Shown here piece after piece: positions 42,575 to 54,022 of a stretch of DNA of 64,000 nucleotides. The stretch is from positions 45,367 to 109,366 of the forward strand of contig JACCGJ010003176.1 in the NCBI GenBank assembly GCA_013407085.1, in the 5' to 3' direction. The stretch comes from Atriophallophorus winterbourni. Taxonomy: Eukaryota; Platyhelminthes; Trematoda; Plagiorchiida; Microphallidae. The first letter of the stretch is position 1; each line of letters begins with the position of its first letter. The notes under the pieces were generated by a model that was not told the DNA's origin, did not search any database, and was given only the letters and a program-made list of their open reading frames with translations. A program made the translations under genes and the position numbers.

Positions 42575-43909
42575 TTTTTATTAGACAATATGCGGAAATA
42601 TGATAGCCCATTTAACGTCTAATTCCCTTTTAAAGCTCAACACATTTGAGAGGCTTGCTATGCAATCTGGGAGCTTGTTCCAGAAGTTGACCACACGGTT
42701 GCTGAAAAAGCGCTCACGTCCCAGCAACCTGAGTCTACTCTTAAGAAGTTTCATAGAATTACCCTTTTGTAGCTGCTTTAGGGGCAAGTTTAAGGATTTC
42801 AGTAATATTATCACCTGTAAGACCCTCTAGAATCTTGAAGGCTTCTATTAGGTCACGTTGCAGCCGCCATCTATTTAGTGAGAACAAACCGAGGTCCTTG
42901 AGTCTAGCCTCATAGGTTTTACCTGTCTGACCCTCAACCATCCTAGTCGCAAGGCGCAGGACGCTTTCGATACATGCTATTTTTTTATGTACGGTGTCCA
43001 GGATTGAACGCAGTAATCCAAGTGAGGTTGAACGACTACTTTGTTTAGGGAAATGAAGATTGAAGGATTTCGGCAAGATAACGCGGAGCGAAGTCTGAAC
43101 AATTCTCTGCGAGCCTTGTTTGCAGGTTTGGCACATTGAGTAGCCCACTTAAAATCGCCTGTTATAGTGATGCGAAGATCCTTCACTTTCTGAGCAGCAG
43201 CTATTCTGATAGTTCCTTCACCGATTTCTAGTTGGGTTGTCGCTAAATCAGTCGTCAGAAGACAGCTCTTCCACAAGTGTAGTGGCAAGTCCCAGGTCTT
43301 TGTACACTCGATTACTTTTTCTAAATAAGGGATAAGTGTATCTCTACTGTCGGTTCCTAGGATCTTAACATCATCAGCAAACAAGAAGCAACGTGAACTC
43401 GAGCACGCTGCCAGGTCGTTTACAAAAATAAGATAAGTAATTGACGAAGCACAGAGCCTTGAGGCACTCCAGTGGGAATCAAGGATTCCTTCGAGCACAC
43501 CCCTGCAATTCTAACATAGTTAGTGCGATTAGTTTAGAAGCTGTTTAACCATCGATGTAGGTCACCTGTGACGCCACACATACCTAGTTTGTGCAAAAGG
43601 TACCTATAGTTCACTGAGTCAAATGCCTTTTGAAAATCAAGATAGCAGACTTCGACTACTCTTCCTTCATCGAGGTGTAATGTCACTTCGTCAAGAAAGC
43701 TTAGAAGATTGGTTAGGTAGGACCTTCCTTCCCAGAATCAGTGCTGGGCATCGGATAGTAATGAATTGGCTACCAAATGTTTACATACCTTGTGCCGAAT
43801 GATTTTTTCCAAGCACTTGCAAAGAATGCTTGTCAGGCTTACTGGCCTGTAGTTGTATACATCCGAAATGGGACCCTTTTTGTATATGGCTATTACCGCC
43901 GCTCGTTTC
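42575..43909 (-). pseudogene. CR1-Y reverse transcriptase, 3' half
   Basis: From the X2 insertion point downward: KRAAVIAIYKKGPISDVYNY (43.9 kb), a damaged palm, LIFVNDLAACSSSRCF with FLFADDVKILG (about 43.37 kb), DLPLHLWKSCLLTTDLATTQ, and VQPHLDYCVQSWTPYIKK (about 43.0 kb). It ends with RVVNFWNKLPDCIASLSNVL and a normal stop at 42581. It shares its layout with CR1-D but differs at many residues. Several frameshifts. The 3' UTR is only about 40 bp before a T-rich stretch. Confidence 0.8.
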
Positions 43910-43916
43910 CAATCAT

Positions 43917-45096
43917 TATAATATTACTATATTCTTGGTAAACCAAGGCATGCAAAACATGATCAGGTTATCAATGTGTACAAAATAAATAAATTGTAAA
44001 AATGACCTTATCAAGCGGAATTTTTGAATATTTTTCCGTTTAATAAAGGATGGTAAATTTACAATGGTAAGAAAATTAATTTTTTTGCGCAATGTCACAC
44101 AGTAATGAAGATTCATCTAGATTTTGTCCAAATAAGCAAATGGAGAGGATCCGAGTGATTCTGGAGCAGAGATTGAAAAAAAAAGAAAAGAAAAAAAAAT
44201 TTATAAAAGAAATGGTGCCCATGAAGATTTAATTGTCACAGTAAAAATAAATTTATGAAATGAAGAAAGTTCTTTTATAAATATATAAATTGACTGCTCC
44301 GGAATGTTCGTGGATGTGATTGAAGAAACGTATATAAAAAGCCGAAGTTGAATTGAAAAAAATAGAAAATGGAGGGGATGAGGAGAGATTGTGGTTTAAA
44401 TTGCATGAGGTTTGGGCCGGTTGTACGATCCAGAAAATCGAAGAATTGTCGGAAATAGGGAAACCAAAACTGTTTGCCAGTAGGGCTTTCGGTTCATATA
44501 GAAGAATCAGTCGTATGCGGAAGGAGCAAGGGCCAGTATCGGAGTTGGTTTGGGAGTCGCAGACACTGGAACACAATTAAAGATATTCTCTTCACCATTA
44601 TGGTGAGAGGTTATTAAAGAGAAATAGTAAATCGATTATAAACGATAAAAAAGATCCAAAAAACAGTATTTTTTGCATTTTTGGCGTTTTTTCCTTTTTT
44701 GTTTTTTAGTAAATTTATTATGGTAAACCATATTTTCATACATAAATGGGTCAAATATGAGCAGATCACGGTTAAGGATATGGTGATATGGTAAAAATGA
44801 TTATAATACGCACGGTTACGATGAAGATGGGTAGCAATGTGACGAGACATGCCTAGACCTTAGGTAACCTGACACTACAGCAGCGTTATAAATAGATAAT
44901 CATAAAATTAATGTTTTAGATGTTACAATTTTTTATTTATTTAAGGATGACTATGTTTGAACCAAAAGGTGGGTGAAATAAGCCTATTGAAGTGAAAGCA
45001 CAAGCCTGATCCAGGCAAAGTGCCGCACAGTCATAGACTGCATGTGGGCTGAGATACTGTCAGGTTGCCCAGGCCTAGACAGATACAATAGAGATA
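43917..45096 (-). mobile_element. X2: 5'-truncated X-family insertion in CR1-Y
   Basis: Flanked by caatcat at 43910-43916 and 45097-45103, and the CR1-Y reading frame resumes exactly across it (ILPDDW then KRAAV). On the minus strand the insertion ends with ccttggtttaccaagaatat and an ATT-rich tail. Its body is collinear with the 3' UTR of X1 (51.33-52.5 kb), including the ctctcacc/ggtgaagag hairpin region and the gtgtcaggttacct block. It contains no RT. Short frames inside (44253-44580) are not genes. A SINE-like unit occupies its high-coordinate end. Confidence 0.8.
44990..45090 (+). repeat. SINE-like dispersed repeat
   Basis: Best preserved core: tgaaagcacaagcctgatcc, gccgcacagtcatagactgc, atgtgggctgagatactgtc, then aggttgcccaggcctagaca. 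The end can form a short hairpin (ctgtcagg with cctagacag). Confidence 0.8.
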
Positions 45097-45103
45097 CAAT
45101 CAT

Positions 45104-45660
45104 CCGGTAGTATACCTTGGAGTAAGGTAGCTTCGAAAAGATTTCTGATTGCAAGGCTAACCATATTCGCGAGCGGTTGACGAATAGCCGGATGTATGCC
45201 GTCGGGGCCAGCTGACTTAGTTTTATCCAGCTGCAACAGAACTGTGGTGACCATTTACTGATTAACCTCCACCGAGCTAATGGGAGGTGCTCTGCACTCG
45301 TGAGTTTCTAAGCAGTTACCTGAATCGCGCCGATAAATACCGCAGGAGAATAAATGCAACGCATCGTCTTTTTCCGGTGCAGTCAAAGCCTTATTGCCAT
45401 CGTACTGCACTAACGTACCTATTTCTTCTCCTAATGATCGCGTGGACCGAACATAGCCATAAAACGTTTTCAAGTTAATCTTTGCTTTAATGGCAAGTCG
45501 GGATTCGAAGTCCGTTTTAGCTTTCATTTGCAGCGCAACAGCTGAATTACTGGTCTGTATGTCCTGCAGTCTAGATCTGTGAGTTCCACAGAATTTGTAA
45601 GCCCTCCAGCTACAGTCACGACATCTAATAGCCTTGCGAATAGACGCGCTCCATCATACA
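45104..45660 (-). pseudogene. CR1-Y reverse transcriptase, 5' half
   Basis: Frame 45527-45255 reads FESRLAIKAKINLKTFYGYV and RSTRSLGEEIGTLVQYDG, equivalent to the linker of CR1-D. It continues after stops as TKSAGPDGIHPAIRQPLANM and LLQGILPDDW before the X2 insertion. It is cut at 45660 where the Gypsy A LTR begins. Confidence 0.75.
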
Positions 45661-45839
45661 TGTAAATATGTACACAAATTGAATATATTATTCACGCCGC
45701 TCATTGGTTCGGTTCTGGGACAAGTCTATCGTGAGTGATTGCTTTGGATTTGTATGCTGTGGTACGTTTTATTTTCGGGTACAACTATCAGAAGGCGTAC
45801 GTTCTAAATGGTGAAATCTCCGTTGGATCAAACGCTAGA
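45661..45839 (+). repeat. Gypsy A 5' LTR, probably incomplete
   Basis: Matches the Gypsy B LTR at 50845-51118 in opposite orientation through gggacaagtctatcgtg and tcagaaggcgtacgtt. It ends just before attggtgagccccgg, the place of the primer binding site. It begins with TGT at 45661. Confidence 0.75.
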
Positions 45840-45857
45840 AATTGGTGAGCCCCGGAC
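45840..45857 (+). promoter_or_regulatory. Gypsy A primer binding site
   Basis: aattggtgagccccgg directly follows the LTR. Gypsy elements commonly use TGGTGA... sites. The same word follows the Gypsy B LTR. Confidence 0.65.
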
Positions 45858-46199
45858 ACTTTTCTTTTCGAAATTTTCCTTCCATTTTGCTGTGATATAT
45901 ATTTTAAATTTACTAAATGGCTCTAAAGTCAGCATTTTCTTATACTTTATCTGAGAATATTTATATAGACGCTGTAACAACATTGTTTTACTTAACCTAA
46001 CAATTGACCTAGATACACATTTTTCGTTGATTCGTGTTCCGTGATTGCTTCCACTGTACCTTCGTACACCTTTCGGCAACCGCGATAAATCTTCTATATC
46101 CTGTGCCTTTTCTCCAACATTCTTGGGGACATTATTGTAGTGGTCAGTCTACTAGAAATTGCTGAGCCCGAAGTGATCAACGAAGGCTTCGTGTACTAC

Positions 46200-47000
46200 A
46201 AATTGGTGAGCCCGTAATACACGCATCTTTCATGTATCTCATCCGGTACGTCATTTTTCCGCCTTACATCGGAGTTTTCAGTTAATTTTTACCTCACCTA
46301 ATCGTGCATTTTCGCATCATTTGCTCGTGTTCATCATAAATGATTCTAAACGCGTTATTCTGCCATTCATGATCATTACAATACTTAGATTTATTCCACA
46401 AGACCCTGAGTATTTGTTTAATTTTTTAGAAACTGAATTTAGTTCTAAAAATATAATCGATATATACGCCATGTTTTCACATTCAACGTTGAAACTCCCC
46501 GCGGATGTGTTGTTACAGGTACGCGGCGCAGTCCAGGCTGCACCCATAGGTGACCGCTACCGTATTGTCAACCAGGTCGTGAGTTCCCGTACGGTCCCGC
46601 CTAAACGATCTAGGCTACAGCATCTGTTCATCAACTTAGAAATTGCCAACAAAAGCCATCTACCTTATTAATGGAGATGCGCCGCCTGCTGGGGTTATCG
46701 CACATGCACGAGCCATTACTAATGAAACTATAGCTCCAGCGTTTACCTGAGTGCCTGCAAACCATCTTGGTTGCTGCAAAAAGCACTCCGTTATCTGAAC
46801 TTGCGAAAATGGCGGACAACATCGCTGAATGTATCCGTCCCTACTCGGATGCCCCTATTCCCACGGTAACCGCAGGACGATCACGAACACACGGTAATAT
46901 AACGGTAGTCAGCAATGCGAAATTTTTTGGCTGAGGTTGCAGCTTTACACAATGAGGTTCGAAACCTCACACTCAACTATAAGTCACGATCACGCACTTC
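46200..47000 (+). pseudogene. Gypsy A gag remnant
   Basis: The frame 46321-46671 contains DPEYLFNFLETEFSSKNIID and LPADVLLQVRGAVQAAPIGD, the arrangement of the Gypsy capsid region also visible in Gypsy B. Later frames are broken. No zinc knuckle can be read. A copy of the minisatellite word aatacacgcatc lies just before it at about 46220. Confidence 0.6.
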
Positions 47001-47259
47001 ATCCCGCTGACACTTCAGTAGTCGCACTCGGTCACCCGTTTGCTGGATATAATAAAAATACGGCGATGATGCGTGGCGTTGCATTAAACCCTGCGCCCAT
47101 CGCACATCGCCAGCGGGAAACTCCCGGGCCGACAGCTAACGACGTCTACTGTCGTCGGCTCGAAAAGTTTAAGTCGTCTTTGCAACATCAAGGATAAGTC
47201 CACTGGTCTACATAACGGACCGAAAGCCAGTAGGGACGATCGTGCATACGCTAAAGCGT

Positions 47260-48230
47260 GTGGTGATTGTCCACGCACCAAACTCCACCGACACACAAAA
47301 AGCCCATTATGAGTTTTGTCGAACAGGTCAAGCGTGTCTCTAACATCCACGTAGAACTCGTTGTCCCGTTACCACCTTCAAGTGGCTATATATACATCCT
47401 CACCTGCATAGACCGTTTCACCAGGTGTCCCGAGGCCGTTCCGCTACCAAACTGCTCTTCAGAGACAGTTACACAGACCTTCTTCGAACGTTGGGTAGCA
47501 CAGTTCGGTTGTTTGAGTAACGTTGCATCGGGCCGAGGTTCCCAATTCGCTGGCGCCTCCAGTAAAATGCTGGCTACCCCGGGTTGCCAACGTCACTGAA
47601 CGACTGCCTATCAGCCTGCTGTGAATGGTATGGTGGGAAAGTTGCACAGGAAACTCAAAGCCTCATTAATGGCACACGGAGATACTAAGTGGACCGAATT
47701 CCTACCGTTTGTCCTCCTAGGTTTAAGGTCAACCTTTGAAACCCCTTTGCAAGCCACTGCCGCCGAGTTATCATTCGGTCGTACCATCGCATTACCTGGT
47801 GATTATGTCCCCCCGGTTTGGCAATCACCATTTGCTAATGGAGATTACGTGACGCGCTTGCGACACTACATGAGTCGTTTCCACCCACCACTCCCGCGAC
47901 TTCAAGCCAAACAGTCCAATATGCCGAAGGAGTTGGCACATTGCCAGTATGTGGCCACATGGTGAAGCAGCCTCTTCGCCCTCATTATGCTGGACCATTT
48001 AGGATAATTCATCGGTCCAAAAACAGTTGTGATAGACCGCGTCGGGCTATGGAGCCGAACCGGCGTTCATGGACAATACCGTCCACTCAGCTAATCCGCC
48101 AGACCCAACCCCAGCACCACCGGTGATAAAACCTACGTTACTCTCTACTATCTCAACGTCTGCCACCACAACAGCTAGACGAACGAAACGGCAACCCGTA
48201 AGGTTCGGCGACTATTTAGTACATTTTTAA
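47260..48230 (+). pseudogene. Gypsy A integrase remnant
   Basis: Reads [20 protein letters not shown] (the first catalytic aspartate region), FERWVAQFGCLSNVASGRGS with the second aspartate (TSDRG in Gypsy B) replaced, LPFVLLGLRSTFETPLQATA and AAELSFGRTIALPGDYVPPV. It ends RTKRQPVRFGDYLVHF and a stop near 48230. Protease, RT and RNase H between gag and integrase are gone. Frameshifts occur near 47590 and 47960. Confidence 0.8.
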
Positions 48231-48352
48231 CGTGTTGTTATCACCTGATATATATTATGATATATATGTTTTACGTACCTCATCACTATAACTCGGTAGT
48301 GGCCTTAAACCCATGCACAAAAGAGTTTTTTCTTCTCGCTCCTCATACACAC

Positions 48353-48725
48353 ATGCACCTCCCACTGTGGAAATCGTGGCACGCGCCACCCCCGGATCAC
48401 GGACGCTTGTCTCCATCCTATCCGGTAGCCCGGAATACACGCATCCTTCTTGTATACCCTCGGTACGCATGCACCTCCCGCTGTGGAAACCATAGCACAC
48501 GCCAACTATGAATCACCGACGCTTGTCGCCATCCTGCCCGGTAGCACCAACCTGGAGTACACACCGCCCAACACAAAAACCATCAGACAATGTCCTTACC
48601 AGCCCGACTACACGCTTCTCCAGGTGAAATACACGAATAGCGCGAAATACACGCATCTTCCGTGTATCCCTACCGGTATATGTGCACCTCCCGCTGTGGA
48701 AACCGTGGCACCCGCCACCCCCGGA
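48353..48725 (+). repeat. Minisatellite of about 116-bp units
   Basis: Units start gcacctcccgctgtggaaac at about 48355, 48471 and 48683. The second unit carries about 96 extra bases. Related words (aatacacgcatc, ccggtac) occur in the Gypsy A leader near 46215-46255. The last unit runs in frame into the CR1-Z RT. Confidence 0.75.
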
Positions 48726-50570
48726 TTATTGCGAAACCAGTGTACATCTCTCAAACGTAGTGTTCAATTCCTTTATCAACAACAGCTAAATTTTAGACTT
48801 CTAGATAACCATAAGCTGCTATATAAGGAAATGAACGCTCGGAGAAACGTGAAAACAGGTATCCTTCCGTTCAAGACACCCTCTGGTCTATCCACGTCAC
48901 CTGAAGAAGTCGCCAGCACTTTGCGCGCGCAGTACGCTGCCACCTTTCGTGCTGCCTCTCAGTCCGTAGCCATACTTGCACCACTGTCTCCTGTGCATTC
49001 ATTGAGCTCAATCACCTTCAGCCGCGACGCCGTCTACCACAAATTGATCCACCTGCAACAAAATAGCTCCCCGGGTATAGATCACATACACCCAAAAGCT
49101 TTGAATGCAGTCGCAGCATATATCTCAAACGATCTGGCGCAATATTTTCAGCGTTCACTCGACTCAGCCGAAGTCCCACAAATTCGGAAACTCGGCTTGA
49201 TAACGTCGGTTTTTAAAGGAGGCGACCGCAACTTACCAGCTAATTACCGCCCGGTGACCTTGCTGTCTGTGATATCAAAGGTCATGGAAAGTATTATAGC
49301 TAACACCAGCACGCGCTACATTGAAGAAAATCACATCCTTGCTCATGAACAGCATGGTTCCCGGCTATGATACTCTTGCTTATCCAACCTTCTGTTGGCC
49401 AGGGACAATTGGACAAAAGCTTTGGATTGCCGGGTTGCATTGACGTGGCATACCTTGATTTTTAGAAAGCCTTTGATAGAGTTAATTACCTTATACTCAT
49501 TCAAAAGATACGCCTCAACGGAATCGATGACCACTTGTTGACGTCGATAAGTTGATTTCTGCAAGATCGCACATCGTGTGTGCGCGTCAAAGACGTCTCT
49601 TCAGATTGTTTCCCGGTGACCAGTGGAGTTCCGTAAGGATCCGTAATCGTACCCACTTTCTTCCTTATATTCATCAATAATATCAGCATGATCTTATCAA
49701 GTCCACTTTTTACTCTTTGCGGATGACCTCAAGGTTTAGTGTCGTATATCTAGCTTCGAAGATCATAAACTCCTACAGCGTTGCTTCAACCGCCTCTACC
49801 AGTGGTCATTAGAAGACAACTTACCGTTCAACTCAACAAAAAGCCACATTCTGACCATTCGACAATGTTCGTTACGCTTATCAATTGGGGGTAAGCGACC
49901 TCGGCGTCATCGTATAGCAAAACTTGGGTTGCTCCAGCCAGTGCGACAAGGCTGCAAGAACCGCAAACCACAGTGTTGGTCTTCTGAGGCGACTTTTCAG
50001 ACGCTTTGACCGATGACATTTTCCACAGTTACTGTCCGGTTACACCCGTCCCCCCGCTCGAATATGCAGTCAGCGTGGCATCAGTGGCTCCAACAAGACA
50101 TGAACGCCCTCGAACAGCCACAACGGCGAGTAACAAAGCTTATCAACGGCCTTCAAAACATGTCCTACGAAGAACGGCTGCAGTATAGCGGCCTCTTCAC
50201 AATCCGCTACCGACTTCTCTGCGGAGATTTGCTTTTGACCTTTCTCATTCTCACAGAGAATCAGTACCTTTTCAAGTCCCTGATGCCTCTATCCAATCGA
50301 GGCAATCATCGTGGGCACTATCTCATGATTGCTCATCAGAATAGCCGATTGAACAGTCGGAGGTATTTCCTACCCCTTCGCATATGCTGTGTCTGGAACG
50401 CTCTCATACCGGAGGCGGTATGTGGAGAGTCACTGTCCTCGTTTGAACAACGCCTAGACGAAAAACCTGCGGCAATCATCTTTCAAGAGATTTTAGTTTA
50501 TCTTTCGCCATTCCGATCTACCCCACTATACTTACATAACACTCACATAGCCAGAAAATTCTAACACGTT
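48726..50570 (+). pseudogene. CR1-Z: CR1-like reverse transcriptase
   Basis: Frame 48450-49370 enters the linker (LLDNHKLLYKEMNARRNVKT), then reads NSSPGIDHIHPKALNAVAAY, NYRPVTLLSVISKVMESIIA and HILAHEQHGSRL. The palm (49.37-50.0 kb) is badly broken, with a trace of the FADD box (SADDLKV) near 49720. The thumb and C-terminus return at 50070-50564 with RRVTKLINGLQNMSYEERLQ and LPLRICCVWNALIPEAVCGE. It follows the end of the Gypsy A integrase directly. Confidence 0.75.
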
Positions 50571-50844
50571 TTCCAGTCTTTTCTCCCCAGCTTACAAGGA
50601 TCAACGTTGCCCACGCCAAAGCAAACGTCCGCAAGTCCATCATGCCCTGGAGGACGTGGTGGGAATGTGTCTTGTGCTGACACTTCTCCCTATGGAAAGC
50701 CACAAATGTCTCATCAAGGTGCATGCTATACGCGAACATGGCCCGCAATAAGGCCTATTTGCCTCCGTTTTTCTCTCATCCTGTATGCATTTTAGCACTC
50801 TTTGTGCAACCCTCTGTAAACACCACCCAGTGGTTTGTTACAGG
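50571..50844. other. Unassigned spacer
   Basis: Between the CR1-Z end and the Gypsy B 3' LTR. Open frames on both strands show no motif. Confidence 0.4.
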
Positions 50845-51118
50845 TGTAGCGGTTAATCCAGCGGAGATTCCACCACTAACAACGTACGCCTTCTGATTAT
50901 TGTACGCAACAAATCGGAACACACTTCTCAACGTGACACGGTATTCAGATCCAAAACAATCAGACGATAGACTTGTCCCAAAGCAGAACATGTTAGCAGC
51001 ATGAATAATATATACAAATTGTGTATCATTATTGTGTATCATTATTGTGTATCATTATAACAAAACAAATTACAAAATATGTAGGATTAATGTAATAAAA
51101 TATACAATGATAAAAACA
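50845..51118 (-). repeat. Gypsy B 3' LTR
   Basis: Ends (minus strand) ...ccgctaca at 50845, as the 5' LTR does at 60486. It contains the tcagaaggcgtacgttgtta block shared with the 5' LTR and Gypsy A. Three tandem copies of a 13-bp word (attgtgtatcatt) lie at about 51018-51058. The outer end at 51118 is inferred from the polypurine tract position. Confidence 0.75.
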
Positions 51119-51128
51119 CCATAATACT

Positions 51129-51140
51129 CCCTCCCCAGAG
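51129..51140 (-). promoter_or_regulatory. Gypsy B polypurine tract
   Basis: The minus strand reads ggggagggag just ahead of the 3' LTR, the expected site for plus-strand priming. Confidence 0.6.
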
Positions 51141-51174
51141 CGTTAGAAGAGAGTGAAACGCTCGAAACTTAAAG

Positions 51175-51330
51175 TTAATCCGCATAGTCTGCAAGATTTG
51201 CAGGCCACCCTACTGTACGATCGGAACGAGTTAGTCGAGTTTGGGGACAGATGAGGGATGAGTCTATACATGGTTGGGTAGACTGTGTGGACTGTGATGA
51301 ATGTTCACTTGGATTTGAGGTACTGGGTGG
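51175..51330 (-). pseudogene. Gypsy B integrase C-terminal tail
   Basis: Reads STSNPSEHSSQSTQSTQPCI and TRLTRSDRTVGWPANLADYA with a TAA at 51175. Joined to the frame at 53543 it gives a normal Gypsy pol end, which shows that X1 is an insertion. Confidence 0.75.
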
Positions 51331-51332
51331 AA

Positions 51333-53542
51333 ATAATAATAATATATTCTTGGATATCCAAGGCATGCAATACATGATCAGTTTATTAAAATTTGAACAG
51401 CAAAAGAAAATAGTACCGTGCAAATGACCGAAGTGAGCGGGATTTTTAAACATTTTTCCGTTCAATAAGGGAAATTAATATACAGTTGGTAAGGAAAAAG
51501 TTATCAATGTCTAATAGAAATAAAATTTCATTTAAATTTACGGATGGCAAGGATGCAAGAAACAAATGGAGAACAGAAATGGAAGGTAATTATGGAAAAC
51601 GTGGTGTGAATTGTTATGAAGTTCAGTTCAGTTGTCATAAAAAATTGATAAATAAATTATATATGAATAAATTCATGTTTTTACGGAAAGTTTGAATAAG
51701 AAGATTGAAAAGGGAACATAAATCCATCGTAATAAGAAAATATAAGAAAATTGTGGGGGATGAGAGAGGGGTGTGGCTAATAGCAGGGAGGAAGCAGTAG
51801 GGTGCTGTGCTTCAATACTCTTGAAGAATTGTCGACCAATCGAACCAAAATGTGTTCACCAGCCGGATTTTCGTTATCTGCAGGAGAATGAATCACATAC
51901 GGACCAAATCTCGGGCGGATAGGTTTCGAGCCAATCACAGTGATGGTTCGTTATTCGAAGACACTGGAATATAATGAAAGATTTTCTCTTCACCAGCACG
52001 GTGAGAGGTCATCAAAGTAAAATAGTACATCATTTAAGAAATAAGAATGTACATTTAAAAAAACATAATGTTTTATTATTTTTTTAGTTTTTTTACGTTT
52101 TTTTTCATTTTTTGGTAGATTTTTTAATATTTTGCACGTTAAGATAAAAAATGAGACATTTCTAAGCCTTGTGAGAAATAAAAGACAGTTATATAGATAA
52201 TGGTGTATAGAAAATGTTATCGAAGGCAATGTTAAGATTAATTTGTGTAAAAGCATTTCTAGGGTCCGGTAACCTGACACTTGAATGGCCAGTTATCGAG
52301 AGAATACTATCTGGCCTCATGATATACTAATATATGCAGATATATAAGCAGATAACGGTTAAGGATATGGTTATATGGTAAAAATGATTATAAAACGCAC
52401 GGTTACGATGAAGATGTGTAACAAGATATTTAAGGGTCAGGTAACCTGACACTTGAGTGGCCAGTTATTCAGAGAATACCATAAGACATCATGTTATAAT
52501 AATGTGTGGAGAAAGATGTGGAATTAGAAACCTGGAATCCCATGAGAGTATAGAATATCTAGAGAAGAGTTTATCTTAAGAATTTGGGATAGTGAGTGAA
52601 CGGTAAGAGTTTCTATAAGCGTTTTAAATTTTCCTGTAGATGTGCATATACGGAAGTGAAGAGGAAGAGAATTCCAAAGTTGTGCATATCTAATTAAGAA
52701 GAAGTTACGTCTAACTTTAGCGCGAGAGAAAGGGATATTCAATAGCCTTGTTCGATTACGCAGATCATATTGAATATAATCGCGAAATCGCATGCCAGAT
52801 TGAAGCTTAACTCGCTGTTGAGTAATGATTCGGAAGAAAAGAAGCAGATTCAGACGAATTCTGCGTAGCCATAGTGGTTCGACACTCAGCAAATTACACC
52901 TTTCATGATAAGGCAGAGGGTTAGAATAACCCAAAGTTATTTTGGTGAAATTACGTTGAAGTCTCTCTAAGAGAAAAGAATCATGCCTCCCCATGTGGGA
53001 ATATATGATATTACAATAATCAAGAATTGGCAGGACCTTCATTTTATATAATGCAATTTTACTTTCACGTAAGAGGAATTTATGGTTAATTAAACCAAAG
53101 TTTTGTCGTGCTCTCGTGAGGAGATGTCTTGCTTGCTCATTAAAGTTCAGAGAAGAGGAATACCTAAATCCGAGATCCCTAACTTCTGTAGAAGGAGTTA
53201 TGGTTGATCCATTTAATGTAAGTGTGTCACAGGGGATTAAGCAGCGTAATCCCATATAGTGTGTCTTAGGAGCCGAAAATTCTAATCCCATTGTGCGCCC
53301 CAGCTTGATAGAGATGCAAGATCAGTGTTAAGGGATATCAGAGTTTGTGACATTTCATTAGGTGGAAATGATAGGACGACTTTTATGTCATCAGCGAAGA
53401 TAAAGAGTTTAGAGCGGTTCACAACACTTTGCAGATCATTAACATAAATGAGAAAAAGAAGGGGGCCTAGAACGCTGCCCTGAATTACGCCACTTGGAAT
53501 CGGCTGATTAGGTGAAGTAACACCGTTAACGCTAACTGAAAA
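51333..53542 (-). mobile_element. X1: 5'-truncated non-LTR element with a long 3' UTR
   Basis: A candidate 5-bp target duplication, tggaa, flanks it (51328-51332 and 53543-53547). It keeps the RT from the palm onward (53.54-52.52 kb) and a 3' UTR of about 1.2 kb ending in ATT repeats (51331-51346). The 3' UTR contains a duplicated gataactggcc...gtgtcaggttacc block (52.28 and 52.46 kb) and the ctctcaccgtgctggtgaag hairpin (about 51990-52010). Confidence 0.8.
52524..53541 (-). pseudogene. X1 reverse transcriptase, one frameshift
   Basis: The first part (53541-53282) is read in frame with Gypsy B integrase and holds SGVIQGSVLGPLLFLIYVND and LFIFADDIKVVLSF, with both catalytic aspartates. A one-base shift near 53285 leads into frame 53291-52524 with FSAPKTHYMGL, LPILDYCNIIYSHMGRHDSF, and the end block FLIRYAQLWNSLPLHFRICT. 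The clade is Jockey/CR1-like, but the motifs differ from the other CR1 families here. Confidence 0.85.
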
Positions 53543-54022
53543 TGGAATAACTGCAGTCTCAGCAATGCTTTTAATCTTGGTGGGAACAGCGTCATGTTCG
53601 GGAGAGACAGCAGACTCAACATAGGCGAATTTGAGACGATCAATGCTGACGGTGTCGTGCTCACCATTCTTGTCGATGACAAAATACTTCGCATATCGGC
53701 TAATTACTTTGAGAGGGCCAGTGTAGGGAAGTTGAAGAGGTATACGAACCTGATCCGTTCTAACAAAATCAAAATCACATGTTCGCGAATCCGCAGGAAG
53801 ATAAAAAGGACGGGTATTGGAACGCGTAAATGTTACGCGTAATTGACGCATGAATGTTCGTAAACGATTGACGTAATGAGGAATGCTAACGTCAATCGGA
53901 ACGTCAGGTGATGCGATCAACTCGCCTGGGATACGAAGTGGCATGCCATATAGTAACTCAGCCGCAGAACAACCAAGATCTTCTTTCACAGACGTACGGA
54001 TACCGAGAAGAATTAATGGCAA
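53282..54022 (-). pseudogene. Chimeric open frame: Gypsy integrase tail fused to non-LTR reverse transcriptase
   Basis: The 246-codon open frame starts in Gypsy B integrase (MPLILLGIRTSVKEDLGCSA, AAELLYGMPLRIPGELIASP, HDTVSIDRLKFAYVESAVSP). It passes the X1 junction at about 53542 without a break and continues into FSVSVNGVTSPNQPIPSGVI and the RT catalytic box. It is best explained as an accidental in-frame join, since the integrase tail resumes beyond X1. Confidence 0.8.

Noticed and set aside
43370..43385. CTGATGA on the minus strand as a hammerhead core
   Set aside because: It is part of the FADDVK codons of an RT. No GAAA box or stem II follows. The same applies near 32085 and 53385.
44253..44580. 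Overlapping 75- and 107-codon frames on opposite strands
   Set aside because: They lie in the 3' UTR of the X-family copy and are not conserved in X1, so they are chance openings.
48350..48725. Tandem units considered as a CRISPR array
   Set aside because: The units are long, imperfect and contiguous without unique spacers, and the genome is eukaryotic.
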